64,000 nucleotides of DNA from Halosimplex amylolyticum (GTDB lineage Archaea; Halobacteriota; Halobacteria; Halobacteriales; Haloarculaceae), in contig NZ_JBLKNW010000001.1 of NCBI RefSeq assembly GCF_051414035.1, positions 1,426,001 through 1,490,000 on the forward strand. The letters run 5' to 3'. Under the pieces are notes generated by a model. The model was given only the letters and a program-made list of their open reading frames with translations, did no database searches and was not told where the DNA came from. A program made the position numbers and the translations under genes. Positions 1 to 9,106 of the stretch are shown in pieces; within the stretch, counting starts at the first letter, position 1, and each line of letters begins with the position of its first letter.

Positions 1-1504
1 CGGTCAACGCTTCGAGCTCCTCGTCGGTGATGCCCGTCGCGACCTTGCCGAGCGTCTCGAACCCGGCGTCGGTCCGCGCCGACAGCAGGAACGTCCCGAG
101 CAGTTCCGCGCGTCGCCCCTCGCCCCACTCGGCGCCGGTGACCACGAGGTCGAGCGTCTCCACGTCGGGCTTGCGCTTCAGCCAGTTCTTCCCGCGACGG
201 CCCGGTGTGTACGTCGATTCGGGGTTCTTGAGCATGATCCCCTCGTGACCGGCGTCGAGCGACTGGGCTTCGACGTCGGCGATCTCGTCGGGGTCGTCGG
301 ACAGTTCGAGCGCGGACAGCGCCGACTCGCCGCCCTCGCCGAGGAGAGCTTCGAGCCGTCGGTGGCGCTCGACCAGGGGTTCGTCGAGGAGGTCGTCGCC
401 CTCCGCGTGCAGGCAGTCGAACGCCCGGAATTCGACGGTCACGTCCTCGCGGGCCTTCGCCACGTCGTGTTTCCGGCGGAAGCGTCGCAGGACTTCCTGG
501 AACAGGAGCGGCGAGCCGTCGTCGGCGACGGCGACGACTTCCCCGTCGAGGATGGCCGGCGCGTCGAGCGCCTCGTCGACGAACTCGACGATCTCCGGGA
601 GCGGGTCGGTCACGTCCTCCATGTTCCGGGAGAACAGTTGCGTCTCGGGCCTGTCGTCTTGGGACCCGTCGTCTTCGGCGTCGTCACTCCGCGACGGGTC
701 GTGGTGTACCTGGACGCGAGCGCCGTCGTATTTCCACTCGACGGCGGCCTCGTCCCACCCCTCCAGCGCCTCGGTGACGGTCCCGGCCTGGGCGAGCATC
801 GCGCCGACCGGCCGCCCGATTTCCAGCCCGAGCGCGTCGAGCCCCTCGACGCCCTCGTCGCGGGCGACGACCGCGACTTCGCCGTAGTCGTTGGTGACCT
901 GCAGGGCTCGTTCGACGTCGTCGACGGGCACGTCGAACGCGTCGGCGACCGCGTCGCGAACCGCGCCTTCGCCGACGCCGATTCGCATCTCGGAGAGCAC
1001 GAGCCGCGCGAGGTAGCGCGCCTCGTCGCCGTCGCTCCGGTTGAACAGCCCGAAGAGGATGTCGCGTTTCGTGTCTCTACTTCCCGCCCCATCGGTGGCC
1101 GCGAGTTCGCGGAGGTCGGCGTCGACTTCCGCGACGGTGAGTCCGTCTGGACCGCCGCCGCTACCGGCACCCCCTCCGAACGCACCCAGGCCCTGCTGGC
1201 CGCCGAACTCGTAGCTCGCGGCGACCTCGCCGACGTCGCCGAGGTCGGCGACGCGGGACTCCACGTCGTCCGCCGAGACGTTCGGGCCGGCGGCCTTCGC
1301 GATGGCCTCGTAACAGAGCGCGGGGCCGATGTCGAGTTTCGTCGAGACGTGTGCCGGGAAGACCCGGCCCTGCACGTACCGTGCGACGACCGGCAGGTCC
1401 TCGCCGGCCGCCTCGAACAGGTCGGTGACCCGTTCGCGGACCGCGCTGTCGGCGCTCTCGGCTTCGATCGCTCGGGCCCGCTCGGCGAAGGCGGCCAGTT
1501 CCAT
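1..1504 (-). CDS. ligA: ATP-dependent DNA ligase (C-terminus cut by window edge)
   Basis: Seals nicks in duplex DNA through an adenylated-lysine intermediate; the family acts in replication and repair. The reading frame opens at ATG (complement 1502-1504, MELAAFAERARAIEA) and runs off the left edge, so about 501 residues are visible of a family usually near 550-600. The N-terminal alpha-helical DNA-binding domain occupies roughly residues 1-220, followed by the adenylation domain with the catalytic motif KYDG (Lys258, codon at complement 731-733), then FSRNMEDVT, DGEVVA and GIMLKN nucleotidyltransferase motifs and the start of the OB-fold (KRKPD, LDLVVTGAEWG). A Gly-rich linker near residue 115 is haloarchaeal style. 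It lies convergent-free on the minus strand just after the pilus genes, but has its own start and a 70-nt gap from them. Confidence 0.95.
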   Translation of the reverse strand, partial: MELAAFAERARAIEAESADSAVRERVTDLFEAAGEDLPVVARYVQGRVFPAHVSTKLDIGPALCYEAIAKAAGPNVSADDVESRVADLGDVGEVAASYEFGGQQGLGAFGGGAGSGGGPDGLTVAEVDADLRELAATDGAGSRDTKRDILFGLFNRSDGDEARYLARLVLSEMRIGVGEGAVRDAVADAFDVPVDDVERALQVTNDYGEVAVVARDEGVEGLDALGLEIGRPVGAMLAQAGTVTEALEGWDEAAVEWKYDGARVQVHHDPSRSDDAEDDGSQDDRPETQLFSRNMEDVTDPLPEIVEFVDEALDAPAILDGEVVAVADDGSPLLFQEVLRRFRRKHDVAKAREDVTVEFRAFDCLHAEGDDLLDEPLVERHRRLEALLGEGGESALSALELSDDPDEIADVEAQSLDAGHEGIMLKNPESTYTPGRRGKNWLKRKPDVETLDLVVTGAEWGEGRRAELLGTFLLSARTDAGFETLGKVATGITDEELEALT

Positions 1505-1574
1505 CGCCACGTCGGTAGGTCTGCCACCGGCCTAAAACCCGACGGAACCGCCTCCGCGTTACGTCGACGCCCGC

Positions 1575-4043
1575 TCACCGACTGGTGCTTCGCTCGGCCT
1601 GCGGACTATCCCTTCGCTCGACCTGCGCCACGTCGTAGATCCGGGTCCGTTCGGTCGGGTACGTCCGGTCGACCGAGCCGCCGGTGTACCCGAACCGCTC
1701 GTCGCCGTCGGTGTCGAGGTGCGGGACCGCGTACAGCTCCATCTCGTCGCCGTACGTCGATTCGAGCGCGATCCGGACGTCCACCTCGTCGCCGGGCGAG
1801 ATGTACCCGCTGTGGCCGACGATCTCGCCGTCGGCCGACTTGGCGCGGATCGTGACGTATCCGCCTTCGGACAGCGAGACGGACTCGACCGTGACGGTGT
1901 CGCCGGTCATCGTCTGGTCGGCGAAGGTCACCTGTGCGACCGGCGAGGAGAGGAGGACGAACGCGCCGTACGCGACGGCGAGCATGATCGCGGCGTGTTT
2001 CGCGCCGTCCTTGAGCGACCCTTCCCCGAGCTGACCCGCGATGAATCCGGAGAGGACGGCCTGGATGATGGCGGTGTGGAAGAACACGAGCGTGTAGGCG
2101 GCCTTGTTCACCCGACCGAAGCGGGCGAACGCCTCGACGTCGATGGCGAGGCGGTTCGTGTTCTCGGGCGTCGGGACGTTGTTCGGGAGGCTCGGGACGA
2201 GCACCTCCTGGACGGCCACGATGATGATCAGGAACACGACGAAGGAGACGTAGATGACGACGAGGTACGTGAACATCTGCTGGCGGCGCTTGCGGCGGAG
2301 TTTCAGCTCCGCCGACGCCTGCTGGCCGGCGATCCGCAGGACCGGCCCGACGTCACCGCTCGCCCGGAGCGCGTTCGTCAACAGCGTGACGACGCGCGTC
2401 GTCGCCGTCGTACGGACGCGGAGACCGAAGCGGCGCAGCGCGTCGTCGACGTTCGCGCCGTAGGTGACGTCCCGGTAGATCCGGTCGACCTCGATCGAGA
2501 GGACGCCGAGGTCGCTCTCGCGGACCCGTTCGATCCCCTCGACGATCGACATGCCGGCCTCGTTGAGGCTCGCCAGCCTGTCGAGCAGTTCCGGGAGCGC
2601 GGCTTCCATCCGTCGGATCCGGCGGCGGTAGAGCTCCCAGAGAACGGCGAAGGAACCGACCACGACCAGCAGCGCCTGGATGAGGACGTCGTCGAGCGCG
2701 CGGACCTGGACGTCGCCGGCGAACAGCCCCGGCGCGCGGAGCGCGACCGAGAGCAGCGCGAGCGGGACGGTCACGTAGAGGATCGCGGTCGGTCGCTCCA
2801 GCAGCGTCCGCACGGGCCGGTCGAAGAGGACGCGGACGCGTTCGAGCGCGTCGTAGGCGGCGAGTTGCCGCCGGCCGCTCGACGCCGTCGCGTAGCCGCC
2901 GTCGGTCGCCTGTCGGTCGCCGCCCCACTTCGACTCCAGGTCGGGCAACCCCGAGTGGCCGCGGATCGATTCGGCGAGGCCGCTCGTCTTCGCTCCGCCG
3001 CCGACGCCGAGGAGGTCGAGTTTCCCCGAGAGGTAGACGACGAAGAGGAGGTTCCCCAGCGGGATCATCACGTACGCGAGCAGCCGCAGGAAGTTGATCG
3101 TCTGCGTGGTCGTCAGCCCGAAGACGATCAGGATCGTCATCAGGAAGAGCGTCCCGGCGACGAGGATGGTGACGTACGCTTCCGCGATGGTCGCCAGCAG
3201 TTCGAGGACGTCCTCCTGGCGGTCGAGCGCCTCCTCCTGGTAGCGGTCGTACTGGTCTCTGAGGAACCCGGGGAGGTTCTGGCCGCTCTGGAGGACGCTC
3301 GCGAGGTTCTCGCCGAACGTCTTGAACTCCTCGCTGGGGGTCCGCCTCGTGGCGCGCCGGACGGCCGTGATGATGTCGCGGCCGAAGAGATCCATCTCCC
3401 GGACGGCGACCGATATCTCGTCCGCACCGTGGCCGTACACGTTCCGGTTGCGTGCCAGCGTTCGCATCACTTCCGGCATCGCCATGCCGCCCCGCGAGAG
3501 CGCGTAGACGAACGCGACCGTCCGCGGGAGCCCCTCGTTGATGCCCCGTCTGCGCATCTCGGCGTGACTTCGGGGGCGCTCCCAGCGGTACCAGTACGTG
3601 AACCCCGCACCGACCAGGCCGGTCAGCACGCCGCCGCCGGTCAGGACGGCGAGGACCTGCGTCGGGGCGAGTACCGGTTCGAGTTCCGGGCGCCCGAGGG
3701 CGTTCGCCATCGCGTTCGGCAGCTGGTTGATGAACTCGCCGACGGCCGGCAGGATGAGCAGCGCGCCGCCGGTGAGATACACGCCGACGATGGCGCCGGC
3801 CACCCCCGTGACCGCGGTGACGAGGTACGTCTCGGCGGCGTAGGCGCGATAGGTCTGGTCGACGTACGCCTCCCTGAGCCGGCGGCGGCGGTCTGGCGCC
3901 TCTTCGGTGACGTATCGGGCGAAGTATCGACGCGCGACCCGCGTCGAGAACGTACGCAGCCCTCGATGGACCGGCACCAGCGGGACGAGGGCGAGGAGTC
4001 CGAGTCCGACCACTAGCGGCACGAGACCGACGAGCGAACTCAT
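1575..4043 (-). CDS. pilC: PilC-type pilus assembly membrane protein (two T2SSF domains)
   Basis: Polytopic membrane platform for a type IV pilus or related filament; family knowledge is that it pairs with a PilB/VirB11-like ATPase. The 822-residue protein has an N-terminal membrane anchor (residues 5-25), paired hydrophobic helices near 75-100 and 125-150, a first GspF-like cytoplasmic domain (about 180-310) followed by transmembrane helices, a short charged linker near 375-400, then a second GspF-like domain (about 480-620, LPELLDRLASLNEAG) and three further membrane helices. A C-terminal beta-rich tail of about 130 residues lies after the last helix. Its ATG overlaps the stop of the ATPase gene (ATGA), so the two are translationally coupled. 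No pilin-like small ORF was seen nearby. Confidence 0.9.
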   Translation of the reverse strand: MSSLVGLVPLVVGLGLLALVPLVPVHRGLRTFSTRVARRYFARYVTEEAPDRRRRLREAYVDQTYRAYAAETYLVTAVTGVAGAIVGVYLTGGALLILPAVGEFINQLPNAMANALGRPELEPVLAPTQVLAVLTGGGVLTGLVGAGFTYWYRWERPRSHAEMRRRGINEGLPRTVAFVYALSRGGMAMPEVMRTLARNRNVYGHGADEISVAVREMDLFGRDIITAVRRATRRTPSEEFKTFGENLASVLQSGQNLPGFLRDQYDRYQEEALDRQEDVLELLATIAEAYVTILVAGTLFLMTILIVFGLTTTQTINFLRLLAYVMIPLGNLLFVVYLSGKLDLLGVGGGAKTSGLAESIRGHSGLPDLESKWGGDRQATDGGYATASSGRRQLAAYDALERVRVLFDRPVRTLLERPTAILYVTVPLALLSVALRAPGLFAGDVQVRALDDVLIQALLVVVGSFAVLWELYRRRIRRMEAALPELLDRLASLNEAGMSIVEGIERVRESDLGVLSIEVDRIYRDVTYGANVDDALRRFGLRVRTTATTRVVTLLTNALRASGDVGPVLRIAGQQASAELKLRRKRRQQMFTYLVVIYVSFVVFLIIIVAVQEVLVPSLPNNVPTPENTNRLAIDVEAFARFGRVNKAAYTLVFFHTAIIQAVLSGFIAGQLGEGSLKDGAKHAAIMLAVAYGAFVLLSSPVAQVTFADQTMTGDTVTVESVSLSEGGYVTIRAKSADGEIVGHSGYISPGDEVDVRIALESTYGDEMELYAVPHLDTDGDERFGYTGGSVDRTYPTERTRIYDVAQVERRDSPQAERSTSR

Positions 4044-5671
4044 GAGTCGCCGACGGTGACCTCGGCGTCGTCGATCATGTCGACCACCTCGCCGGGGTCG
4101 GCGTAGTACTTGTTGACCATCGCGGTGAACCGACGGAAGTCGGTGATCCCCTCGTCACGCAGGTACGCGAGGAACCGCCGCCGGTTCCGGAACTCCCGCA
4201 TCAGTTCGGCGCGCGTCCAGCCCTGCTCCTGTCGGATCTCCTCCAGCAGTTCGCTGTTGTTCCGCGTGAACGTGTCCGACGTGCCGTCCCAGGAGTAGGT
4301 GTTCGAGTAGTCGAGTTCGCCCGTCCGCTGGTCGATGCCCTCGATCTCGGAGATGGCATTCGCGCGGCGGACCCGCTCGCCGCCCGATCGGGTCAGCACC
4401 TGGACGCTGAGCACGTCGAGCGACTGCACCATCGGCCGCGGGACGTTGATCGGCTCGTTCTCCAGCCGGTTGATGACCGTCTGCACGGAGTCGGCGTGGA
4501 GCGTCGAGAACGTCGTGTGCCCGGTGTTCATCGCCTGGAAGAGGGTGATCGCCTCCTCGCCGCGGACCTCGCCGACGACGATGTACTCCGGGCGGTGGCG
4601 CAGCGACGAGCGCAGCAGGTCGTACATCGTGATGTCGCCGTCGTCCATCCGCTCGCGAGTGACCGACGACAGCCAGTTCTCGTGGTACAGCGACAGTTCG
4701 CGGGTGTCCTCGATGGTGATCATCTTCGAGCGCGGCGGCACGAACATGGAGACGGCGTTCATCGAGGTGGTCTTCCCCGCCGCGGTCCCGCCGGCGAAGA
4801 TGAGGCTCTTGTTGTTCTCGATGCACAGCCAGAGGAACGCCAGCATCCGGTCGTCGTAGGTGCCGTAGTTCAGCAGGTCGACCGGCGTCAGCGGCTCCTC
4901 GGCGTACTTCCGGATGGTGAACGCCGACCCGCGCGGCGTCACCTCGTCGCCCAGCGCCAGTTCGATGCGCGACCCGGTGGGGAGCGTCGTCGAGACGACG
5001 GGGTCGCTGACGCTGACGTGCCTGCCCGAGCGCTGTGCGAGCTGGACGACGAAGTCGTCGAGCGTGTCCCGCTCGAAGACGACGTTCGTCTCCACGTCCG
5101 TGTACTCCTCGTGGTAGACGAACACCGGCAGGTTCGCGCCGTCGCAGGAGATGTCCTCGACGTGCGCGTCGTGCATCACCGGGTCGAGTTTGCCGTAGCC
5201 CAGGAACGACCGGTGGAGGTAGTAGAACAGCCGGTAGAACGTCTCGGTCGCCACGTCGACGCCGTACTCCTCCAGGCGCCGGCGCAGTTCCTCGCGGAGC
5301 GCGTCAGCCGGGTCGGCGCTCACGTCGTCGCGGTAGATGAGCGGGTCGCGAACGTCCTCGAAGACCCGTTCCAGCAGGTCGAGTTCCGTCTCGTCGAGCG
5401 ACGGTTCGACGACGCGGTAGCGGTGCTCGTTCTCCTCGTCGTCGTAGCTGATCGTGGCGTAGGCGAAGGGGGCGTTGAGCCAGTATCGCTCGACCTCGCG
5501 TTCGCCGGTGGCCGGAGGCTCGGCCACGAGCCGCCCGTGGCGTGCGGGGTCGTAGTTCGGGACGTGGATCCGGGTGCCCGTGAGGGCCGTGGCGGCCCGG
5601 GTGAGCCACTCCTGGAAGGCTTCGAGGTGGCCCTCCCCCGCTCCCGTTCCGTCGCTGGCTTCGCGTGACAT
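4040..5671 (-). CDS. pilB: PilB/VirB11-like secretion ATPase
   Basis: Hexameric ATPase that powers filament assembly with the downstream PilC-type protein. In the 543-residue product the Walker A loop is GGTAAGKTT (residues 294-302), followed by the Asp-box region ITIEDTREL, Walker B-like IVVGEVRGEE (364-373) and the His-box TGHTTFSTLHA (383-393), all typical of the archaeal GspE/VirB11 superfamily. The N-terminal 200 residues form the usual variable domain, and a C-terminal helical tail of about 110 residues follows. ATG at complement 5669-5671 is the first start in frame. This is the first gene of a two-gene operon; upstream DNA to 5803 holds no gene. Assignment to pili rather than archaella rests on the length and the PilC partner. 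Confidence 0.92.
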   Translation of the reverse strand: MSREASDGTGAGEGHLEAFQEWLTRAATALTGTRIHVPNYDPARHGRLVAEPPATGEREVERYWLNAPFAYATISYDDEENEHRYRVVEPSLDETELDLLERVFEDVRDPLIYRDDVSADPADALREELRRRLEEYGVDVATETFYRLFYYLHRSFLGYGKLDPVMHDAHVEDISCDGANLPVFVYHEEYTDVETNVVFERDTLDDFVVQLAQRSGRHVSVSDPVVSTTLPTGSRIELALGDEVTPRGSAFTIRKYAEEPLTPVDLLNYGTYDDRMLAFLWLCIENNKSLIFAGGTAAGKTTSMNAVSMFVPPRSKMITIEDTRELSLYHENWLSSVTRERMDDGDITMYDLLRSSLRHRPEYIVVGEVRGEEAITLFQAMNTGHTTFSTLHADSVQTVINRLENEPINVPRPMVQSLDVLSVQVLTRSGGERVRRANAISEIEGIDQRTGELDYSNTYSWDGTSDTFTRNNSELLEEIRQEQGWTRAELMREFRNRRRFLAYLRDEGITDFRRFTAMVNKYYADPGEVVDMIDDAEVTVGDS

Positions 5672-5784
5672 GAGAGGTCCGTGACCGCGTGTTACCCGAG
5701 GTATCCCGGCGACTCACTTAAACTCGAACCCCCAGTAATCACGGATGAAACTGGCGAAGCGGCTGATCGCCGATCCCGCCTCCG

Positions 5785-5802
5785 GGCCGCGGCTCCGCGG
5801 CC
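5785..5802. terminator. Perfect 8-bp stem hairpin next to the DUF357 stop
   Basis: GGCCGCGG (5785-5792), a two-base loop, and CCGCGGCC (5795-5802) form a perfect inverted repeat beginning one base beyond the stop codon of the DUF357 gene on the minus strand. No T-tract follows directly, so this may be a stability or termination hairpin; function is inferred only from position. Confidence 0.4.
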
Positions 5803-5803
5803 G

Positions 5804-6088
5804 TTACACCGTAAACAGGTGGCCCTCTTCGGGCACGTCGAACAGGCCGATGCGGGCACCGGCGTCGAGCCAGGCGTGGCCGTAGGAGAACGAGGCGAGG
5901 GCGTTCACGGGGTCGCCGTCGTCGCGGAAGTGGCGGCCGTCTTCGAGGTACGAGCGGGCCATCTCCTCGCACTCGGCGGCGGCGTCGGCCATTGGCGTCC
6001 CCTCCGGCGGTGCGACCTCGGCGGCGTCCAGCGCCTCGGCGAGCAACCCCTCGTAGCGGTCAGTCTTCTCCTCTAGATCGGCGGGCAT
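5804..6088 (-). CDS. DUF357 family protein
   Basis: A 94-residue acidic helical protein. The sequence pattern (ETDRYEGLLAEAL near the start, then MARSYLEDGRHFRDDGDPVNALASFSYGHAWLDAGARIGLF) matches the archaeal DUF357 family as I know it, a TPR-like helical bundle of unknown function in archaea. Start is ATG at complement 6086-6088; the gene ends at the hairpin described at 5785-5802. The divergent DUF2270 gene begins 160 nt away. Full family length appears present. No catalytic motif is visible. Confidence 0.8.
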   Translation of the reverse strand: MPADLEEKTDRYEGLLAEALDAAEVAPPEGTPMADAAAECEEMARSYLEDGRHFRDDGDPVNALASFSYGHAWLDAGARIGLFDVPEEGHLFTV

Positions 6089-6247
6089 GTTCGGAGTGGA
6101 GTGGGGGCGCGCTCCTAAGCGTTCGGTCGTCGGTCCGCGGCGGGCGGTTGCGCGTCGGTCCCGGACGGCGAATCGGTCGGCTTCGGGGTACTGGCCGGAT
6201 GGTCACGTTCTCTGAGGGGTATTGGTCGTCGAGGACGAACGGGAGGC

Positions 6248-6952
6248 ATGGACGAGGATCTCGGCGACAGCCGACTCGACCGCGGCGACGAGGAGTTCGC
6301 CGCGGACATCGCCGGCGACACCGACGCGCTTCTCGAGATACTCCCGCACTTCTACCGGGGCGAGGTGAGTCAGGCCAACAGCGCCCAGGACCGGATCGAC
6401 CGCACGACGAACTGGGCGATAACCCTCCTGGCGGCGCTGTTGTCGCTCGTGTTCTCCGCACCGGCGATGCCGGCGTACCTGTTGCTCATCGCCGTCGGCG
6501 CGCTCGCCGCCTTCCTCTCCTACGAGGTGCGCCGCTACCGCTTCTACGACATGTACCGGTCGCGGGTCCGGATCGTCCAGGAGAACGTCTTCGCCAACGC
6601 GCTCTCGCCGGAGGGCGCGGAACACTCCAGGTGGCGCGAGGAACTGGGCCGGGACCTCCGCTACCCGACGTTCAAGGTCTCCCTCCTCGAAGCGCTCTCG
6701 CGACGGCTCCGTCGGATCTACGGCCTGCTGTTCGTCGTCGTCGGCGTCGCGTGGGTGGCGAAGGTCACGCTGTTCACGCCGGAGAGGCAGTGGACCGAGG
6801 CGGCCGAACTCCCGGGCGTCCCCGGTGTCGTCGTCGCGGCCGCGCTCGGGGTGGTCTATCTCGCGATCGTCGCGCTCGCGGTCTGGCCGATCGACCGCCA
6901 GGCCAAGGGCGAAATTTACGGCGAGCGATTGGGCGAGTGGAAAGAAGACTGA
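6248..6952 (+). CDS. DUF2270 membrane protein
   Basis: A 234-residue protein with an acidic N-terminus (residues 1-40, including LPHFYRGEVSQANSAQDRID), two transmembrane helices (about 55-95), a basic cytoplasmic segment (EVRRYRFYDMYRSRVRIVQENVFA), and two more helices (about 155-180 and 200-220). This layout and the conserved HFYRGE and RxRxFxxYDxxRxRVR-type stretches fit the DUF2270 family found in archaea and some bacteria; function is unknown. ATG at 6248 is the first start of a complete frame. It stands alone: DUF357 lies divergently upstream and the flavoprotein gene follows 142 nt later. Confidence 0.8.
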   Translation: MDEDLGDSRLDRGDEEFAADIAGDTDALLEILPHFYRGEVSQANSAQDRIDRTTNWAITLLAALLSLVFSAPAMPAYLLLIAVGALAAFLSYEVRRYRFYDMYRSRVRIVQENVFANALSPEGAEHSRWREELGRDLRYPTFKVSLLEALSRRLRRIYGLLFVVVGVAWVAKVTLFTPERQWTEAAELPGVPGVVVAAALGVVYLAIVALAVWPIDRQAKGEIYGERLGEWKED

Positions 6953-7062
6953 TCGGGGGGGCGCGGGGACGAGCGCGGCGGTGAACGAGCACGCGTCGCA
7001 GCGGATCGGGCGCGTTCGGCGACGTAGCCGCCCGTCGAGACGGGTCGCTCCGACAGCGCAAG

Positions 7063-7070
7063 CTAAATAC
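7063..7070 (+). promoter_or_regulatory. TATA-like box before the TrxB-like gene
   Basis: CTAAATAC lies 25 nt before the ATG at 7095, the spacing expected of an archaeal TATA box giving a leaderless or nearly leaderless transcript. Confidence 0.45.
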
Positions 7071-7094
7071 CCCGTCCTGCATTACCGGTGAGCA

Positions 7095-8153
7095 ATGAGT
7101 TCCGAGACGGCCGACCACCGACGGCTGATAATCGCGGGTTCGGGTATCGCCGGACTGACAGCGGCCATCTACGCGGCGCGGTCGAACCTGGAACCGCTCG
7201 TCCTCGAGGGGGACGAGCCGGGCGGACAGCTCACGCTGACCACTGACGTGGAGAACTATCCGGGCTTCCCCGACGGTGTCGGGGGCACAGAACTGGTGAA
7301 CAACATGAAAGAGCAGGCCACCCAGTTCGGCGCCGAGATCACCCACGGCATCGTCGAGGACGTCGACGACGACGTTCGGCCCTTCGAGGTCGAACTCAAC
7401 ACCGGCGACACGTACACGGCCGACGCCTTCATCGCCGCCAGCGGCGCGAGCGCGCGGACGCTCGGCGTCCCCGGGGAAGACGACCTGATGGGCTTCGGCG
7501 TCTCGACGTGTGCGACCTGCGACGGCGCGTTCTTCCGCGGCGAGGACATGCTCGTCGTCGGTGGCGGCGACGCGGCTTTCGAGGAGGCCGACTTCCTCAC
7601 GCGCTTCGCGGACACGGTCTACCTGGCCCACCGCCGAGAGGAGTTCCGCGCCGAGGACTACTGGATCGACCGCCTGATGGAGAAAGTCGAGGACGGCGAC
7701 GTGGAGATCATGCGCAACACCGAACTGCTGGAAGTCCACGGCTCCCAGGAGGACGGCGTCGACCACGTGACGCTCGCGCGGAACGAGTCGGGCTACCCCA
7801 AAGACAACCTCGACGACCCCGAGACCGAGGAGTTCGACTTCGACGTGGGCGCAGTCTTCGTCGCCATCGGTCACACGCCCAACACCGACTATCTCCAGGA
7901 CACCGGCGTCGAACTGGACCCGGAGGGCTACGTGATGACGCAGGGCAGCCGCGGCGGCGGCGAGGGCGCGAACCAGACCGCGACCGGCGTCGACGGGCTG
8001 TTCGCTGCCGGCGACGTCGTCGACCACCACTACCAGCAGGCGATCACCGCCGGCGGCATGGGCTGCAAGGCCGCGATGGACGCCGACGACTACCTCGAAC
8101 GCGAGGCGCCCGCCGCGGGCGAAACCGAGACCGCCGCGGAAGCCGACGACTGA
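7095..8153 (+). CDS. trxB: Thioredoxin reductase-like FAD/NAD(P) oxidoreductase
   Basis: Low-molecular-weight thioredoxin reductase type flavoprotein, expected to pass electrons from NAD(P)H through FAD to an active-site disulfide and on to thioredoxin. The 352-residue sequence shows the N-terminal FAD-binding GSGIAG (residues 15-20), the substrate-binding GGQLTLTTDVENYPGFP, the redox-active pair CATC (139-142), a second nucleotide-binding GGGDAA (156-161) and the C-terminal FAD motif GLFAAGDV. A distinctive insert of about 15 residues (near 270-290, QGSRGGGEGANQTATG) and an acidic tail are haloarchaeal. ATG at 7095 is supported by the TATA-like box 25 nt upstream. The thioredoxin partner is not in the window. 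Confidence 0.92.
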   Translation: MSSETADHRRLIIAGSGIAGLTAAIYAARSNLEPLVLEGDEPGGQLTLTTDVENYPGFPDGVGGTELVNNMKEQATQFGAEITHGIVEDVDDDVRPFEVELNTGDTYTADAFIAASGASARTLGVPGEDDLMGFGVSTCATCDGAFFRGEDMLVVGGGDAAFEEADFLTRFADTVYLAHRREEFRAEDYWIDRLMEKVEDGDVEIMRNTELLEVHGSQEDGVDHVTLARNESGYPKDNLDDPETEEFDFDVGAVFVAIGHTPNTDYLQDTGVELDPEGYVMTQGSRGGGEGANQTATGVDGLFAAGDVVDHHYQQAITAGGMGCKAAMDADDYLEREAPAAGETETAAEADD

Positions 8154-8323
8154 GAACCGGCGAGCGAAGCTCGACACTGGGGACTGACGAGCGAAGACCG
8201 ACGACAGAGGACAGTCGGCGCCAAAACGCGTTCATTCTCTCCTGCCGTCTCCGTCCGGACCCCTCGACCGGCACTCGCACACGCATCCACCAGACCCATA
8301 TGGTGGCTGTCCTTACGGAGACC

Positions 8324-8614
8324 ATGGCAGACGCCGAGACGGTGACGCTGACGCTCGAATCGGAAGACGGTGCGACGGACGAACTCGTCGTCCCGACCGA
8401 ACTGCTCGACCTCCTCGCCGAGGGCGACGAGACGGCCCCCGAAGTCGTCGGCGACATCGCGATGTTCGGCCTCGCACAGCGCATCCACAGCGCGGTCCAC
8501 CACAGCGAGGGCGACGTCGACGAGACGGTCGCCGACACCGAGGAGCTGACCCTGGACCTGTTCGAGGAGCGCTTCGGCCGCTCGTTCGCCGAACTCACCG
8601 GTCACGCCCACTGA
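8324..8614 (+). CDS. Small acidic haloarchaeal protein (DUF7545-like)
   Basis: A 96-residue, very acidic protein starting MADAETVTLTLESEDG. It looks like the haloarchaeal DUF7545 family from memory, without known function. The middle (LPTELLDLLAEGDETAPEVVGDIAMFGLAQRIHSAVHHSEG-like stretch) predicts helices and includes two adjacent histidines that could bind metal, but that is guesswork. An in-frame ATG at 8300 would add eight residues; the 8324 start is preferred because MADAET resembles usual haloarchaeal N-termini. It follows trxB after 170 nt and probably has its own promoter. Confidence 0.65.
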   Translation: MADAETVTLTLESEDGATDELVVPTELLDLLAEGDETAPEVVGDIAMFGLAQRIHSAVHHSEGDVDETVADTEELTLDLFEERFGRSFAELTGHAH

Positions 8615-8687
8615 CCTCCCCTCGCAGTCGATCCCGGCCGTTCTCTGTATGCGTCGACCGTGAGCGACAGAAACCCGCCGGGCGCGG

Positions 8688-8912
8688 TCACTCGACCGGC
8701 AGGTGGTCCGAACCGTCGACCGCTTCGACAGACGAGTCCGAACAGAGTTCGCGGAGACAGTCGGTACAGAGCGTCAGATCCAGCTCCTTGGTCGACTGCC
8801 CGTCGAAGTCGAACCGGAGCGTGTACTCCCGCGTGAGCGCGCCGTCTCCGCAGTTACTGCAGGTCACGCTCTCACCTCGTCCGCGAACCTCGGTCTCGGT
8901 GTCGGTCCCCAC
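8688..8912 (-). CDS. Small zinc-ribbon protein (CxxC...CxxC)
   Basis: A short protein with two CxxC pairs, TCSNCGDG and LCTDCLREL, separated by about 25 residues containing EYTLRFDFDGQSTKELDLT; four cysteines of this type normally hold one zinc ion. The frame is open back to an ATG at 9029 (113 residues), but the extra N-terminus is basic and unlike haloarchaeal proteins. The GTG at complement 8910-8912 (74 residues, beginning just before GTDTETEVRGRGESV) is therefore preferred, without certainty. Function is unknown; small zinc ribbons in haloarchaea are commonly regulators or RNA/DNA-binding proteins. Confidence 0.55.
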   Translation of the reverse strand: MGTDTETEVRGRGESVTCSNCGDGALTREYTLRFDFDGQSTKELDLTLCTDCLRELCSDSSVEAVDGSDHLPVE

Positions 8913-9106
8913 GACGTGAAGCGTTCGTCGAGTCGGTCGCCGGTCGCGGCTAGCGACCGCCGACCCGGTAGGGAGCGACCGCTTCGCGTTCCACACCCGT
9001 TCTCGCGTCCGTATCTGAGCCCCATCCACGGAAACGGATGGGTTCGTCGAATATCACGTTACTTCCTGCAATCTGTGCAGGCCGTGCACGAACCGGAGCC
9101 GACGCG

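Noticed and set aside
1719..4016. A very long plus-strand reading frame (765 codons) opposite the PilC gene
   Set aside because: Antisense shadow produced by GC-rich codon structure; the minus frame has clear T2SSF domains, membrane helices and coupled neighbours, while the plus-strand product is charged and family-less.
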